DNA from: Alloscardovia venturai
GTDB taxonomy: Bacteria > Actinomycetota > Actinomycetes > Actinomycetales > Bifidobacteriaceae
Length of the DNA stretch: 64,000 bases
Assembly: GCF_042676605.1 (NCBI RefSeq)
Contig: NZ_JBHTHQ010000021.1
Span: 62,001-126,000, forward strand
Direction: 5' to 3'
The notes under the pieces are model-generated. The model worked only from the letters and a program-made list of their open reading frames with translations, had not been told where the DNA came from and did not search any database. How positions within the stretch are numbered: the stretch's first letter is position 1; each line of letters starts with the position of its first letter. Shown one piece after another: positions 18,070 through 27,474 of the stretch. The translations under genes and the position numbers were made by a program.

Positions 18070-19401
18070 TTAAGCGCCGGTATATCCACCAACTTGAGTA
18101 CCAGCAGAAATCTCGCCTGCTCGAAGTTTTGTAAATAAGTCGTTATTCTTTTGGGTATCTAAATGAATGGCAGATCCCACGCCTCCTGGACGATAATCAA
18201 GGCTGTCATAGTAGACACTGCCAGAGACACCATTGGCGCCAGATGCATTACGAAATGCAAGAGCCATAGATATCATGCTTGCAGTATTTGATTTTTTGTC
18301 TACTTTAAGCGCTTTGAATGCCGCAGATGCTACATTCATAGCCTTGACTGGATTGGAAAGTGTAGAAGGGCTAGCAGCTTTCTTGATGATGGCGCTAATG
18401 ACTTGGCGCTGACGCTTGGCGCGTCCGATATCACCTTCAGGGTCTGAGTATCGCATGCGTGCGAAGGAAAGTGCCGTCGTGCCGTCAGCATCATGACATC
18501 CTGCCGTCCAATTAAGTTGTGAATATGCATCATTGACCGTATTGTCATAGCAGAGGTTGACTGTGCCCAACGCATCAACGATAGTTGCTACACCGTCAAA
18601 ACCGATTTGTACGACGTGATCAATTTTTGCGCCGCTGATTCCTTCGACGACGGATACCAGAGCTTGGTACCCATAAAGTTCGGCGACGGCGTTGATTTTG
18701 CTACCGTTGCCTTGATACTCGACATAGGAATCGCGAGGAATGGAAATTAATGATGCTGGTCCGGATTTTGGTTGTGTGAGCACGAGGATAGAGTCCGTTC
18801 TAAAGCCTGTAATGGAGTCTCTATCGTCGCTTTGTACTACGCCATCACGAGCGTCAGACCCCAAAATAAGCCATGAATTCGTAGAGGAATTATCAGACGA
18901 TGGCGTCAAATCAAAAGTTTTATTGAGCTGACCATCCACCCAGAACCATAGCCACCCACCAAATACGAGGATAATGACGAGCAGAACAATGACGAATCGT
19001 GCAAAAATTGTCCCTATGCGTTTTTTAGTATGAGGAGCATTTGCTGGTCCAGATGGCACAGATGGTGCAGACGGTGCATCCCCAGCATGTCCTCGCGTGG
19101 AAGGTGCAAAAGTCTGAAATTGTGTGCGCGGATTTATGCGCTCAATCTGGGGTTGTGAAGGTGTAGAACCCCCCGAAACGTGTGACGATGTGCTTCCGTG
19201 AGTGGAGCGAGAAGAACGCGGAGCAAAGCTTGGAGGAGTATCCCTCTCAGCTTGCTGAGCTTTCCTGGTGTCGTAAGATCTGCTGGCATCTTCATGCGGC
19301 TGTGCTCCTGCCTTACGAGCTGTACGCTGAGGCGTGAAGCTTGGGGGAGGCGTCGTTGATGAAGAGTCTTGCGAAGGATTATTTTGTGGAATGCGCGCCA
19401 T
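18070..19401 (-). CDS. LytR-CpsA-Psr family protein (1)
   Basis: Membrane-anchored enzyme of the family that attaches polymers such as teichoic acids or capsule to peptidoglycan. A proline/serine-rich, mostly disordered cytoplasmic tail of about 125 residues leads to one membrane helix, then the extracellular LCP domain: SWLILGSDARD, RTDSILVL, ISIPRDSYVE and the arginines of ALSFARMRY. At 443 residues it is normal. It lies 12 bases after a second LCP gene; the two were probably transcribed together, with the EssC-like gene downstream on the same strand. Confidence 0.9.
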   Translation of the reverse strand: MARIPQNNPSQDSSSTTPPPSFTPQRTARKAGAQPHEDASRSYDTRKAQQAERDTPPSFAPRSSRSTHGSTSSHVSGGSTPSQPQIERINPRTQFQTFAPSTRGHAGDAPSAPSVPSGPANAPHTKKRIGTIFARFVIVLLVIILVFGGWLWFWVDGQLNKTFDLTPSSDNSSTNSWLILGSDARDGVVQSDDRDSITGFRTDSILVLTQPKSGPASLISIPRDSYVEYQGNGSKINAVAELYGYQALVSVVEGISGAKIDHVVQIGFDGVATIVDALGTVNLCYDNTVNDAYSQLNWTAGCHDADGTTALSFARMRYSDPEGDIGRAKRQRQVISAIIKKAASPSTLSNPVKAMNVASAAFKALKVDKKSNTASMISMALAFRNASGANGVSGSVYYDSLDYRPGGVGSAIHLDTQKNNDLFTKLRAGEISAGTQVGGYTGA

Positions 19402-19413
19402 AACAAGTAGTCC

Positions 19414-20907
19414 TTAGCTCTCAATTTTGCAGAAGGTGTAGTTCAGATAACGTTGTGCCAGACCGACATACCAGCCAGTTTGCTGATCATGGATAATCGC
19501 ATCATCCTTCGTAACGTACCCTCCAGTTTGTGGATCGATTAAAGTTCCGTCCGCCTGCACGATGAGACCTGTATGAGGGTCAACAGTGCCTGAAGCAGTG
19601 TTTGTGCCGTTTGATGAAGAAGCAGAATTGTTCGATTGCGTTGATGAGCTGCTCGAAGAATTATTGGAGGAGCTACTTGTAGAGCTACTGTTGTCGCTAT
19701 TGCTTGACGCCGAACCTGTAGAGTTGTCAGAAGTGGAATTACTAGAATTGCCAGAATCTGCAGTGCTGCTATCGTTTAGATTGTCGTCAGTATCTGTTGC
19801 TTCATCAGTAAGTGGCTTATCACTTGTCATACGTTTCCAAACGTCGGATGCGCTACTCGCCCACACGACGCGATTAGGGTTGGTCGGGTCCGTCTTGATG
19901 GGAACTGTCTGACTGTAAATATTTGAAGTTTTGAAATTTTTCAAGCTCGAGGCAAGTCCTACGAGCGTGCCTGATTTTGCCATGCCCTCAGAAATGTTGA
20001 GAGACTGCAAAGCGGTGGTCGCTAAACGATAAAGATCTTGTGGTTGGGTAAAAATGCTTTTGTTGAGTGCCTCACGCATAAGCATTTTGACGAGGTACTG
20101 CTGACGGACAGTGCGCATGACGTCAGAGCCATCTCCGAGTCCGTGACGTACTCGCGCATATTGTGTAGCATCAGTTCCATTGAGATGATTGAGGCCGGCT
20201 GTTAGAGTTAAATTTGTATTGTCATCGTGGAAATCTTCGGCGATACAGACGTCTACGCCGCTGAGAGCATCAATCATATTTTTTAGACCAGCAAAATCAA
20301 CTGTTATGAACTGAGAAATACTCAACCCTGTGAGTGCATTGACAGCACTCATGGTGCACGTTGATGCTGATGCTAAGTCTCCGCCGACGTTGTACGCATT
20401 AGCAAATATGGAGTTAAACATTACGTGGCTTTGTGCAGGAATGGTACCCTTCGACGTTTCACAGCTCGGCACGGAAACCATGGAGTCGCGGGGAATGGAA
20501 ACGATGTTGATAAACTTACGGTTTGCAGAGATGTGCACCACCATAGTTGTGTCTGCTTGGTGATTTCCTACTTCGCTGGCGCCACCTATTGCGGAGTTTT
20601 CATTTCCGTCTCGACTATCGGTACCGAGCACGAGGATATCAAGAGCTTTACCGGCATTCGGATCGATAATTTCTTTTTTCACGTTCTTTTGCGCGATGAC
20701 AGATACGCTTGAGTCGTCAATGATGGAATTGAGTTGCACAGCTATCGCGCCAGCAGCAGCAGCGATGAAGACAATGATAGCTGTGAGCGCGATAGCAACG
20801 GTGCGCATAGCTATGGGGGCTTTATACCCGTGTGAGTGCGCGGGAGCGTGCGACACTGACACACGCTGAACTGAGGTATTCGAATGTTTTGATGGTCGAT
20901 GTCCCAC
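19414..20907 (-). CDS. LytR-CpsA-Psr family protein (2) with Ser/Asn-rich tail
   Basis: One membrane helix (about residues 32-55) precedes an LCP domain with DILVLGTDSRD, TTMVVHIS, SIPRDSMVS and ATQYARVRH. After the domain comes a low-complexity stretch of roughly 70 Ser, Asn and Thr residues, then two DPxTG-like units and an aromatic C-terminus. The tail is probably an extended wall-spanning linker; that is inference. Same operon as the other LCP gene and divergent from the GT2 gene, so all three may handle one surface glycopolymer. Confidence 0.88.
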   Translation of the reverse strand: MGHRPSKHSNTSVQRVSVSHAPAHSHGYKAPIAMRTVAIALTAIIVFIAAAAGAIAVQLNSIIDDSSVSVIAQKNVKKEIIDPNAGKALDILVLGTDSRDGNENSAIGGASEVGNHQADTTMVVHISANRKFINIVSIPRDSMVSVPSCETSKGTIPAQSHVMFNSIFANAYNVGGDLASASTCTMSAVNALTGLSISQFITVDFAGLKNMIDALSGVDVCIAEDFHDDNTNLTLTAGLNHLNGTDATQYARVRHGLGDGSDVMRTVRQQYLVKMLMREALNKSIFTQPQDLYRLATTALQSLNISEGMAKSGTLVGLASSLKNFKTSNIYSQTVPIKTDPTNPNRVVWASSASDVWKRMTSDKPLTDEATDTDDNLNDSSTADSGNSSNSTSDNSTGSASSNSDNSSSTSSSSNNSSSSSSTQSNNSASSSNGTNTASGTVDPHTGLIVQADGTLIDPQTGGYVTKDDAIIHDQQTGWYVGLAQRYLNYTFCKIES

Positions 20908-21042
20908 GGATACGCCTTTCCCTTTTTACTTACTCATAGTCTAGGGGTAAGGTGAAATATCTACTGCGATGTCATAGCGATATTCACATTCTTTACTAAA
21001 GACATGTAAAATATATCATTATGCTCTACTAATGTAGGTGGG

Positions 21043-24000
21043 GTGAATAGACTGCACCATATATCCGAAGCTCTTGTCGCTATTGATAGCTCAGAGGTAG
21101 TATCTCTAGCCGACGCGCTTTCTCGTGTAGCGGGAAACATACGACGTTATACTTCCCAAGATTCTTACGAAACTCCTACGATAGATACAACTTTGGCGGC
21201 AGTAGTAACCGTCGAAGAGGATACACGCTATCTGAGCGATACTGTGACATCGCTGATGGAGCAAACTGTCTTGCCAAGCACAGTTCTTATCGTGAGGAAT
21301 ACTGGTGACTCGGAGCACATATCGACATCTGAGATTAACAGACTCGAATCGATTGTGGAGCAGTTTCCTACGACGACGCATGTTCTTACTGTAAATGCTG
21401 CATCGTTTGGTGAAGCCATAACACGTGCTGTCAATGATGCGACAGACAGAGGAATACTGAGTAACGCTCTAGAATATTTATGGCTTTTACATGATGATTC
21501 ACGACCTGAGCAGGCGGATTATGTGGAAAGGCTTAACGAGGTCCGCCGTAATAATTCCCAGGTCAGTGTGATTGGCGCTAAGCAACTCTCGTGGGATAGC
21601 GCCACTCTCTCTAACGTCGGGTATTATGCGCATCCGCGCCATAATGTGACTTCTCTCGTGGTGGATGGCGAAATCGATCAAGATCAGTACAATGCGCGTC
21701 AAGATATGTATGCAGTCAGCTTAGCGGGAGCCTTTGTACGCATTGCTGATTGGATGCGTTTAGGCGGTTTTAGCTATTCTGCAGGTACCTTTGGGCAGTC
21801 ACGTGACTTCGGTAGGCGAGTAGTACGCGCGGGAGGTCGTATCATCGTTGTGCCAGAAGCGCATATCGCGCACCGTCGAGCTCGTTTTAGTGGAGTGCGT
21901 ACGAGGAACGGGCATGTGCATCATTATGATGCTGACGATGCAAGAACACTTCGCAATAGTGCGCTAAGTACATTGATTGCGCGTGATGCGTACAAATACT
22001 CTGATGTAGCCCGCCCGCGGTGGATTTATATGTGGCCTGTGAACCTGATTATGGCCGTAATCCGCGCTGCTACAAATTTCGGAAAGAAAATGCCATACGA
22101 GGCTTTGTGCGAATTGCTGCTTCCATGGTATGACCTAGTGCATGTGCATTCTTTATCCGCTCAGCGTTCTTTATTGAGAAATGTACAGACAGTTTCGTTA
22201 TCTCAGCTTTCAGGGCTTGTAGCCACGAGCGACCAGTTGCGCGTATATGCAGATCGTACGGCAAACCTTCTTTCGCAAGATGATTACGAATCTGTTAGTC
22301 CGCTTGTTAAGAAGCACCTTCGTGAGCAGTCTCGCATTCGCTACATGTGGTTGGCAGTGTGTGCAGCTCTTGTTTTTATCGTGCATGTTACTTTTAATTT
22401 TGACATAGTTCGAGGGGTTCTCAGTGGAGAGCATCTGGTATCGTCTTCACTTATTTCTACTGCCTCGACGACACGTCAGCTTTTCTCTAGTGCCACCACG
22501 TATTTTAGTTTCAGTCAACTTGATGGTGTAGCACTTCCTCCCTCTCCATTTCTCCTTGTCTATGCGTTCATAAGCTTGTTTACTTTTGGACATGCGTGGG
22601 CTACGAGTGCACTTATTTTCTTCCTTGGTGCTCCTGCTGCGTTTATGAGTGTATGGGCGTTGACAGGCATTTTTACTCGTTCGAATATTTCTCGATGTGC
22701 TCTCGCATGCGCTTGGGTAGCATTTGGGTATGGTTCGGGAATTTTTAGTCAGGGAAATATTGCACTTATCACCGTCATGATTTTCTTCCCCGCAGGTGTA
22801 GCATTTGCTGCAAAAGCTATCGGTGTGTATCAGACAGAAGAGCCTGTACAAGCAGAACCTTCCATACAAATCTCTGCGTGGGCTGCGCTATGTTTCGCCT
22901 GTGCAGTAGCGAGTGAGCCTCAAATTATCGTCGCAATGGTTATCGTAGGTATCATCATGATGTTTATCTACCGTCAACATGCATTAATGATTGTCTCTAT
23001 GGCGATTCCAAGTCTCGTGATTTTGCTTCCAACTTTTACGTCCATCGTGATGAAACCAAGCATTATCTCTCAGCTTTTTAACGACATTTCTGTGCGTGAG
23101 GGTGCTTCATCAGCATCACACGTTTCTGTCTTTACTCGTCTGACGGGCATAATCATAGCGAATGGCGGTGGCGCATTAGGAGCTACGATGATGACGTTAA
23201 GTAGCATTGCTATGTTGGCATTTCTTGGATGCGCTGTAGCAACGCTGGCTTTGCCGTCTCTCATTCGTCCGGCACGGATTTTATGGATAAGTCTCGTAGC
23301 GGCTCTGGGCCTAGCAACTGTAGCGCCTTATATTCCTGTGGCACGTGGCGTAAGCGGTACAGTCTACGGTATGATTCTCCCTGCAATGATGATTGTTGTC
23401 CTTGGTCTGCTTGTAGCCGGGAGTATGGTTTGTGGACCTGCCACTGCTCATTTTGTTCCTGTTCTAGAGAAGGACAAAAAAGTGCACGCTCTGGCAGATA
23501 GCAGTGAACCAACCAAATCAGGTGAAGATGCTATACGCCGAGTCGCTTTCGGCGTTAGCCGTGCCTTCGTTATTGTGTGTGCTTTTGCGCTTACCGTCAC
23601 ATGGGGTTATATGGCATATGAGGCTCATTCATCGCTGACGACAAGTCGTGAAGCATTACCTATGGTTGTACAGGATTATTTGTCAGCAGCATCAAATCGT
23701 CGTATAGCTGTCGTCAAGCTCACCGATAGCGAAGCGCTTACATACTCTACCCTTCACTCTGCTCACGGAGATATCATCGACAGTTCTGCAGCTGTAGATG
23801 CACAACAAGTAAAAGGTACTTCTCAGCCGCGTAGTGAAAAAGTTGTAGCGCATGCTTTAGCTCAGCTAGCTCAATCAAATAGTGATGATGCAGTTAATAC
23901 TTTGAGTGATGCAGGTATTGGCGGTATATACATCATGTATGACGGGCATGAGAGTGCTTTTAGTAGTTACCTTGCGAATGCTGCTGCGAGCGACAATGCA

Positions 24001-24201
24001 GAGGCAGTAGTGAATAACAAGCAGGGCGCATATGTGCGTATTTCCATTAAATCCATGAGTGACCAAGGCGTCGCTACCCAGGCACTACATCGTGCGCAAC
24101 GAAGTATGTGGCGATACTCGTGGATAACGATACTGAGCATCATGATATTGATTTACTTGGCTCTGGGGCTACCAAGCATCGTGACAAGGGGAGAGGAATA
24201 A
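21043..24201 (+). CDS. GT2 glycosyltransferase fused to a large polytopic membrane domain
   Basis: A 1,052-residue protein. Residues about 45-300 form a family 2 transferase domain with an acidic LLHDDSRPE motif in the place of the DxD, and a conserved region ending in HIAHRRARFSG. The rest has around a dozen membrane segments from residue 425 on and a final extracellular stretch. Family members sit in a conserved actinobacterial cluster with a DUF5719 gene, LCP proteins and WhiB, and are thought to build cell-envelope polysaccharide; the sugar is unknown. GTG start; 4 bases separate it from nothing but the next gene at 24203, so both are coupled. Confidence 0.85.
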   Translation: MNRLHHISEALVAIDSSEVVSLADALSRVAGNIRRYTSQDSYETPTIDTTLAAVVTVEEDTRYLSDTVTSLMEQTVLPSTVLIVRNTGDSEHISTSEINRLESIVEQFPTTTHVLTVNAASFGEAITRAVNDATDRGILSNALEYLWLLHDDSRPEQADYVERLNEVRRNNSQVSVIGAKQLSWDSATLSNVGYYAHPRHNVTSLVVDGEIDQDQYNARQDMYAVSLAGAFVRIADWMRLGGFSYSAGTFGQSRDFGRRVVRAGGRIIVVPEAHIAHRRARFSGVRTRNGHVHHYDADDARTLRNSALSTLIARDAYKYSDVARPRWIYMWPVNLIMAVIRAATNFGKKMPYEALCELLLPWYDLVHVHSLSAQRSLLRNVQTVSLSQLSGLVATSDQLRVYADRTANLLSQDDYESVSPLVKKHLREQSRIRYMWLAVCAALVFIVHVTFNFDIVRGVLSGEHLVSSSLISTASTTRQLFSSATTYFSFSQLDGVALPPSPFLLVYAFISLFTFGHAWATSALIFFLGAPAAFMSVWALTGIFTRSNISRCALACAWVAFGYGSGIFSQGNIALITVMIFFPAGVAFAAKAIGVYQTEEPVQAEPSIQISAWAALCFACAVASEPQIIVAMVIVGIIMMFIYRQHALMIVSMAIPSLVILLPTFTSIVMKPSIISQLFNDISVREGASSASHVSVFTRLTGIIIANGGGALGATMMTLSSIAMLAFLGCAVATLALPSLIRPARILWISLVAALGLATVAPYIPVARGVSGTVYGMILPAMMIVVLGLLVAGSMVCGPATAHFVPVLEKDKKVHALADSSEPTKSGEDAIRRVAFGVSRAFVIVCAFALTVTWGYMAYEAHSSLTTSREALPMVVQDYLSAASNRRIAVVKLTDSEALTYSTLHSAHGDIIDSSAAVDAQQVKGTSQPRSEKVVAHALAQLAQSNSDDAVNTLSDAGIGGIYIMYDGHESAFSSYLANAAASDNAEAVVNNKQGAYVRISIKSMSDQGVATQALHRAQRSMWRYSWITILSIMILIYLALGLPSIVTRGEE

Positions 24202-24202
24202 T

Positions 24203-25738
24203 ATGCCGACGACTCGTGCACTATCAGTTCTACGCGTTACAGGTGCGACTCTTAGCGCACTTGCGCTCTTGGGGGCAGGGCTTTATATGAGCTCTGGCGC
24301 AACGGATGGCTGGATGAAGGGTATAATTCCCTCCCCATCTAGTAAGTCAACTACGACGATGCAGAATGTCGCTCAACAGACGTCATCATTGTTCTGTCCA
24401 GCAGGGATGACACTTGCAGATGATGCAAAATTCGGCGATTCTGATTATCAGGCTACGGCCGGGGATTTGAAGTCGGCATCGCGAGTAGCAGGAATTGGTG
24501 CATTGTATCAAGCTGAGTTCGATGACGTAAATCAGACAAATACGAAGTCGCTCATCTTAGATGGGGCGACAATGAATGCACAGTCTCTCGTGACAGATAC
24601 CAGTGATGCTTCTACAGCTAGGACTCTTACAACACGTACATTGAAAGCTGACCGACTAACTGGAGGTACAGGCAGTGTTGTGTCATGGGCAACGACTGGT
24701 GATGTACGCGGCGTGTCTGCTGCGCAGTGCACGACTTACCGTACACGTCAGGCTTTTTTGATTCCTGCTACGAATACTGGGTGGTCTCAGCGTCTCGTCG
24801 TGGCTAATTCTTCAGATAAGCCGACATCGATTACTCTTCACGCATGGGGCACAAAATCTGGTGAGGAGCTGAATCTTGCGACTAATGCTAAAGCTACTGT
24901 TGATGCACATTCAACGATGACAGTTGATTTATCCGCTGCACTTAACTCTGCTGAAAGTACTTATGTCCAAGTAATTGCTAGTGGTGCGCCTGTGGCAACT
25001 ATTATTCAGGCTATCCATATGAACGGCTTAACACCATTGGGATCCGAGGACATCATGCCACTGAATGCAGCCGCTACAAATCAAGTGGTACCAGGGGTAA
25101 GTGGAGTATCATCTGCGCAGCTTAATCTTTTTGCCTCAACAGATACCCAAGTTCGATTAACTTACATCACAGATAAAGGGAAGGGCTCTTCGCGCACAGT
25201 CCATCTGACGGCACATCGTGTCTATACAGTGACTCTTGATGATATATCAGAGGGGACAAAGTCCATACTCCTTGACAGTACTTCCGCTGTCCAGGCTTCA
25301 GCTTTCACACAGGTGGACGGACAGGATGGTCAGACAGACTTTGCAATTTCAGGAGCTTCTCAAGCGTATAATGCATACGCAGTGACTCTTCCGGATGATA
25401 CGCAATCTACGATTGATATCACAAACACATCACCAGCTACGCGTAAGGCAAAGATAGTCGCATACGGTAGCGACGGTAAGTCTAAAGGAGAGAAAGAAAT
25501 TACGATTTCTGCGCATTCTGTGGCGTCATTTAATGTGGATGATTTTGGTGACGGTGTTGTTTTTGCAACGATTTCGCAGTCAAAAGAGGATAAGTCCTCA
25601 CTCGTTGTTGGACAGAATATTTCAGTAAAGTCCCTTGCGGATGCGCATATTGCTGCCCGAGCAACTCTTACCTGTCCATCTATGGAGCTTAATACTATAC
25701 AATTTGCTGTAACTCATGCAAAGACAGTGCTTAATTAG
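24203..25738 (+). CDS. DUF5719 family secreted/anchored protein
   Basis: A 511-residue protein with an uncleaved signal-anchor or signal peptide (about residues 10-30), followed by an extracytoplasmic beta-rich region with repeated segments (RLVVANSSDKPTSITLHAWG and, later, TIDITNTSPATRKAKIVAYG) that look like two related domains. Two extracellular Cys residues (near 65 and 175) and a late Cys may form disulfides. It directly follows the GT2 gene (stop and start are one base apart), the usual pairing for DUF5719. Function unknown; probably a partner in envelope glycan assembly. Confidence 0.8.
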   Translation: MPTTRALSVLRVTGATLSALALLGAGLYMSSGATDGWMKGIIPSPSSKSTTTMQNVAQQTSSLFCPAGMTLADDAKFGDSDYQATAGDLKSASRVAGIGALYQAEFDDVNQTNTKSLILDGATMNAQSLVTDTSDASTARTLTTRTLKADRLTGGTGSVVSWATTGDVRGVSAAQCTTYRTRQAFLIPATNTGWSQRLVVANSSDKPTSITLHAWGTKSGEELNLATNAKATVDAHSTMTVDLSAALNSAESTYVQVIASGAPVATIIQAIHMNGLTPLGSEDIMPLNAAATNQVVPGVSGVSSAQLNLFASTDTQVRLTYITDKGKGSSRTVHLTAHRVYTVTLDDISEGTKSILLDSTSAVQASAFTQVDGQDGQTDFAISGASQAYNAYAVTLPDDTQSTIDITNTSPATRKAKIVAYGSDGKSKGEKEITISAHSVASFNVDDFGDGVVFATISQSKEDKSSLVVGQNISVKSLADAHIAARATLTCPSMELNTIQFAVTHAKTVLN

Positions 25739-25753
25739 CCTTCTACGCTTTGT

Positions 25754-26182
25754 CTACTCGTCCCATGAGGGGTCGATGTATTCAGGATTGAGTCCTGATA
25801 AATGCGCTAGTTGTCGTATGATTTCTTTTCGTATGATGAGTTGCAATTCGATGCGGTTATGCGCACGGAACTCGAGGGGTTTGCGATAGAGAGCTATCCG
25901 AGCTGATATACCGTGGCTTGCTTCGAAACTTTGAGATAACTTTACGCTGAAGTTTTCCCAAGCAAGCGGGGAAGAAGGAGGAACGTCTTCCACCGCACAT
26001 TCAACATTTGTAAAGAGCTCAGGCCATGCACTCTTTATACGAGCTACTTGAGCAGCTACTTGTTCATCGAAATAACCTGAATCAGTGCGGTAGAAAGGTA
26101 GTTGATTCCCAAAGACTGGGCGACGAATACCACGACCGTGGCGGTTCCGATACGTAGGTCTTTCCCAAGGAAGTTCACTCAT
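25754..26182 (-). CDS. DUF1025/zincin-like family protein, metal motif lost
   Basis: A 142-residue protein with an RHGRG basic start, a VECAVEDVP segment and a C-terminal GLNPEYIDP, as in the actinobacterial metallopeptidase-like family that neighbours WhiB and GT genes (Rv3259 type). The helix that carries HExxH in zincins reads KEIIRQLAHL here, so the zinc ligands are missing and peptidase activity is unlikely; loss of the motif seems common in actinobacterial members. It converges on the DUF5719 gene with only 15 bases between. Confidence 0.75.
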   Translation of the reverse strand: MSELPWERPTYRNRHGRGIRRPVFGNQLPFYRTDSGYFDEQVAAQVARIKSAWPELFTNVECAVEDVPPSSPLAWENFSVKLSQSFEASHGISARIALYRKPLEFRAHNRIELQLIIRKEIIRQLAHLSGLNPEYIDPSWDE

Positions 26183-26256
26183 AGTCTCTAGAATAGCAGT
26201 GGTGTGTGTAGCGCTTTTCGTAATAGCTTTAGATAAGTCTATATTTTAAGCTCAAT

Positions 26257-26274
26257 ACGTTACAATAGTAACGT
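26257..26274. promoter_or_regulatory. Inverted repeat over the putative promoter of the HAD-wHTH gene
   Basis: ACGTTAC, 4 bases, GTAACGT (26257-26263 with 26268-26274) lies just ahead of the GGAGG ribosome site. A TACAAT -10-like hexamer (26261-26266) lies inside it. This is the position expected for an operator, possibly autoregulatory; alternatively it is a short mRNA hairpin. Confidence 0.5.
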
Positions 26275-26288
26275 TTGGAGGTTCAGCA

Positions 26289-27380
26289 GTGTCACATACG
26301 CCACATATTGTGCAGGCAGCAGATGTAGATTTTTCTGCTGTCTCGGCTGATGCTCGTCTTCTTGCCTTTGATCTTGACAATACACTTGCACGCTCGAAGA
26401 TGCCGATGAGTGACGAGACTGCGAGACTTTTTGTCTCACTTACACACGTGCTCCCCCTTGCAATTGTTACAGGTGGGCGTTTTGAGCTCATTGAATCACA
26501 AGTGCTTGATGCTGCGTTTCAGCACGCATACCTTCCGCATCTTTCGCTACTTCCGGCTACAGGGACTTCCTACTATAATTGGGACGGTCACAAATTTATC
26601 AAGGTTTATTCAGTCGAGTTGACTGAAAGTCAGCGACGCCGTACTTACGAAGCTTTGGAACGTGCTGCTCGCCAACTTGGTCTATGGTATGACAAGACAG
26701 ACGGTGCGCAAATTGAGGACCGCGGTAGTCAGATTACTTTTTCGGCATTGGGGCAGCTTGCACATGTCGATTTAAAAGAAGCCTGGGATCCAGATGGTGC
26801 AAAACGTGAACATCTTGCGCAGCTCGTACGACAAATGTTGCCTGATCTTAATGTTCGTATTGCTGGTGCGACGAGTATTGATGTAGCACAAAAAGGGCTC
26901 GACAAAGCGTTTGCCGTTCGTAAATTAGCTCAATTGCATGGGTGCCGTGTGTCAGATATCGTCTTCGTCGGTGATCGCATGGATAAAGCTGGCAATGATT
27001 ATCCAGCTGCACTTGCAGGTGCTCGTGCGATTCAGGTTAATGGTCCAGCAGACACCAATGAAGTCATGCGTAATTTTATGAATGTCTTTATGCATGACAT
27101 GAGTATCGATGTTATAGATCGTGTGCTGTGGCTTCATGGTCAGCAGGTGAATTTATCGGATGTAGAGTTTTCTCTGTTACTTGCGTTAATGCATGCTCGA
27201 GGAGAGTCAGTTACGCGTGAGAAACTTATTCAGGATGTATGGGGATATACGGACTTTCAAGATACTCGTTTACTCAGTACGGCAATTACACGTCTTCGCT
27301 CGCGTATCGAGGAGAATCCCATTATGCCTCGTAGAATCATTACAGTACGTGGTGGCGGGTATAAGCTCGTTTATAGATGA
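26289..27380 (+). CDS. HAD-IIB phosphatase fused to an OmpR/PhoB-type DNA-binding domain
   Basis: One uninterrupted 363-residue frame. Residues 20-265 are a HAD-IIB hydrolase of the phosphomannomutase/Cof-like group: motif I DLDNT with Asp28 and Asp30, motif II IVTGG, a substrate-cap region ending in SQITFSALGQ, the motif III lysine in KGLDKAFAVRK, and motif IV GDRMDKAGND from 228. Residues 273-363 are a complete OmpR-type winged helix (LSDVEFSLLLAL, REKLIQDVWGY, STAITRLRSRIEENP, TVRGGGYKL). No receiver domain is present. GTG start after GGAGG. The role may be a metabolite-responsive regulator or a moonlighting phosphatase; both are inference. Confidence 0.85.
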   Translation: MSHTPHIVQAADVDFSAVSADARLLAFDLDNTLARSKMPMSDETARLFVSLTHVLPLAIVTGGRFELIESQVLDAAFQHAYLPHLSLLPATGTSYYNWDGHKFIKVYSVELTESQRRRTYEALERAARQLGLWYDKTDGAQIEDRGSQITFSALGQLAHVDLKEAWDPDGAKREHLAQLVRQMLPDLNVRIAGATSIDVAQKGLDKAFAVRKLAQLHGCRVSDIVFVGDRMDKAGNDYPAALAGARAIQVNGPADTNEVMRNFMNVFMHDMSIDVIDRVLWLHGQQVNLSDVEFSLLLALMHARGESVTREKLIQDVWGYTDFQDTRLLSTAITRLRSRIEENPIMPRRIITVRGGGYKLVYR

Positions 27381-27474
27381 AATTAAATTTCCGTGGTAGT
27401 GCGGATATCCACATTCGTACACAGTTGTTTTCGTAGCTTTATGAACAAGTCCATTTCGACGTAGTTTAGACGTT

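Noticed and set aside
19586..19912. Acidic Leu/Glu repeat protein on the plus strand inside the second LCP gene
   Set aside because: It is the antisense reading of the Ser/Asn-rich tail; the apparent repeat stems from the low-complexity codons.
25754..26182. Active zinc metallopeptidase
   Set aside because: The family resemblance is clear but HExxH is absent, so only the fold is claimed.
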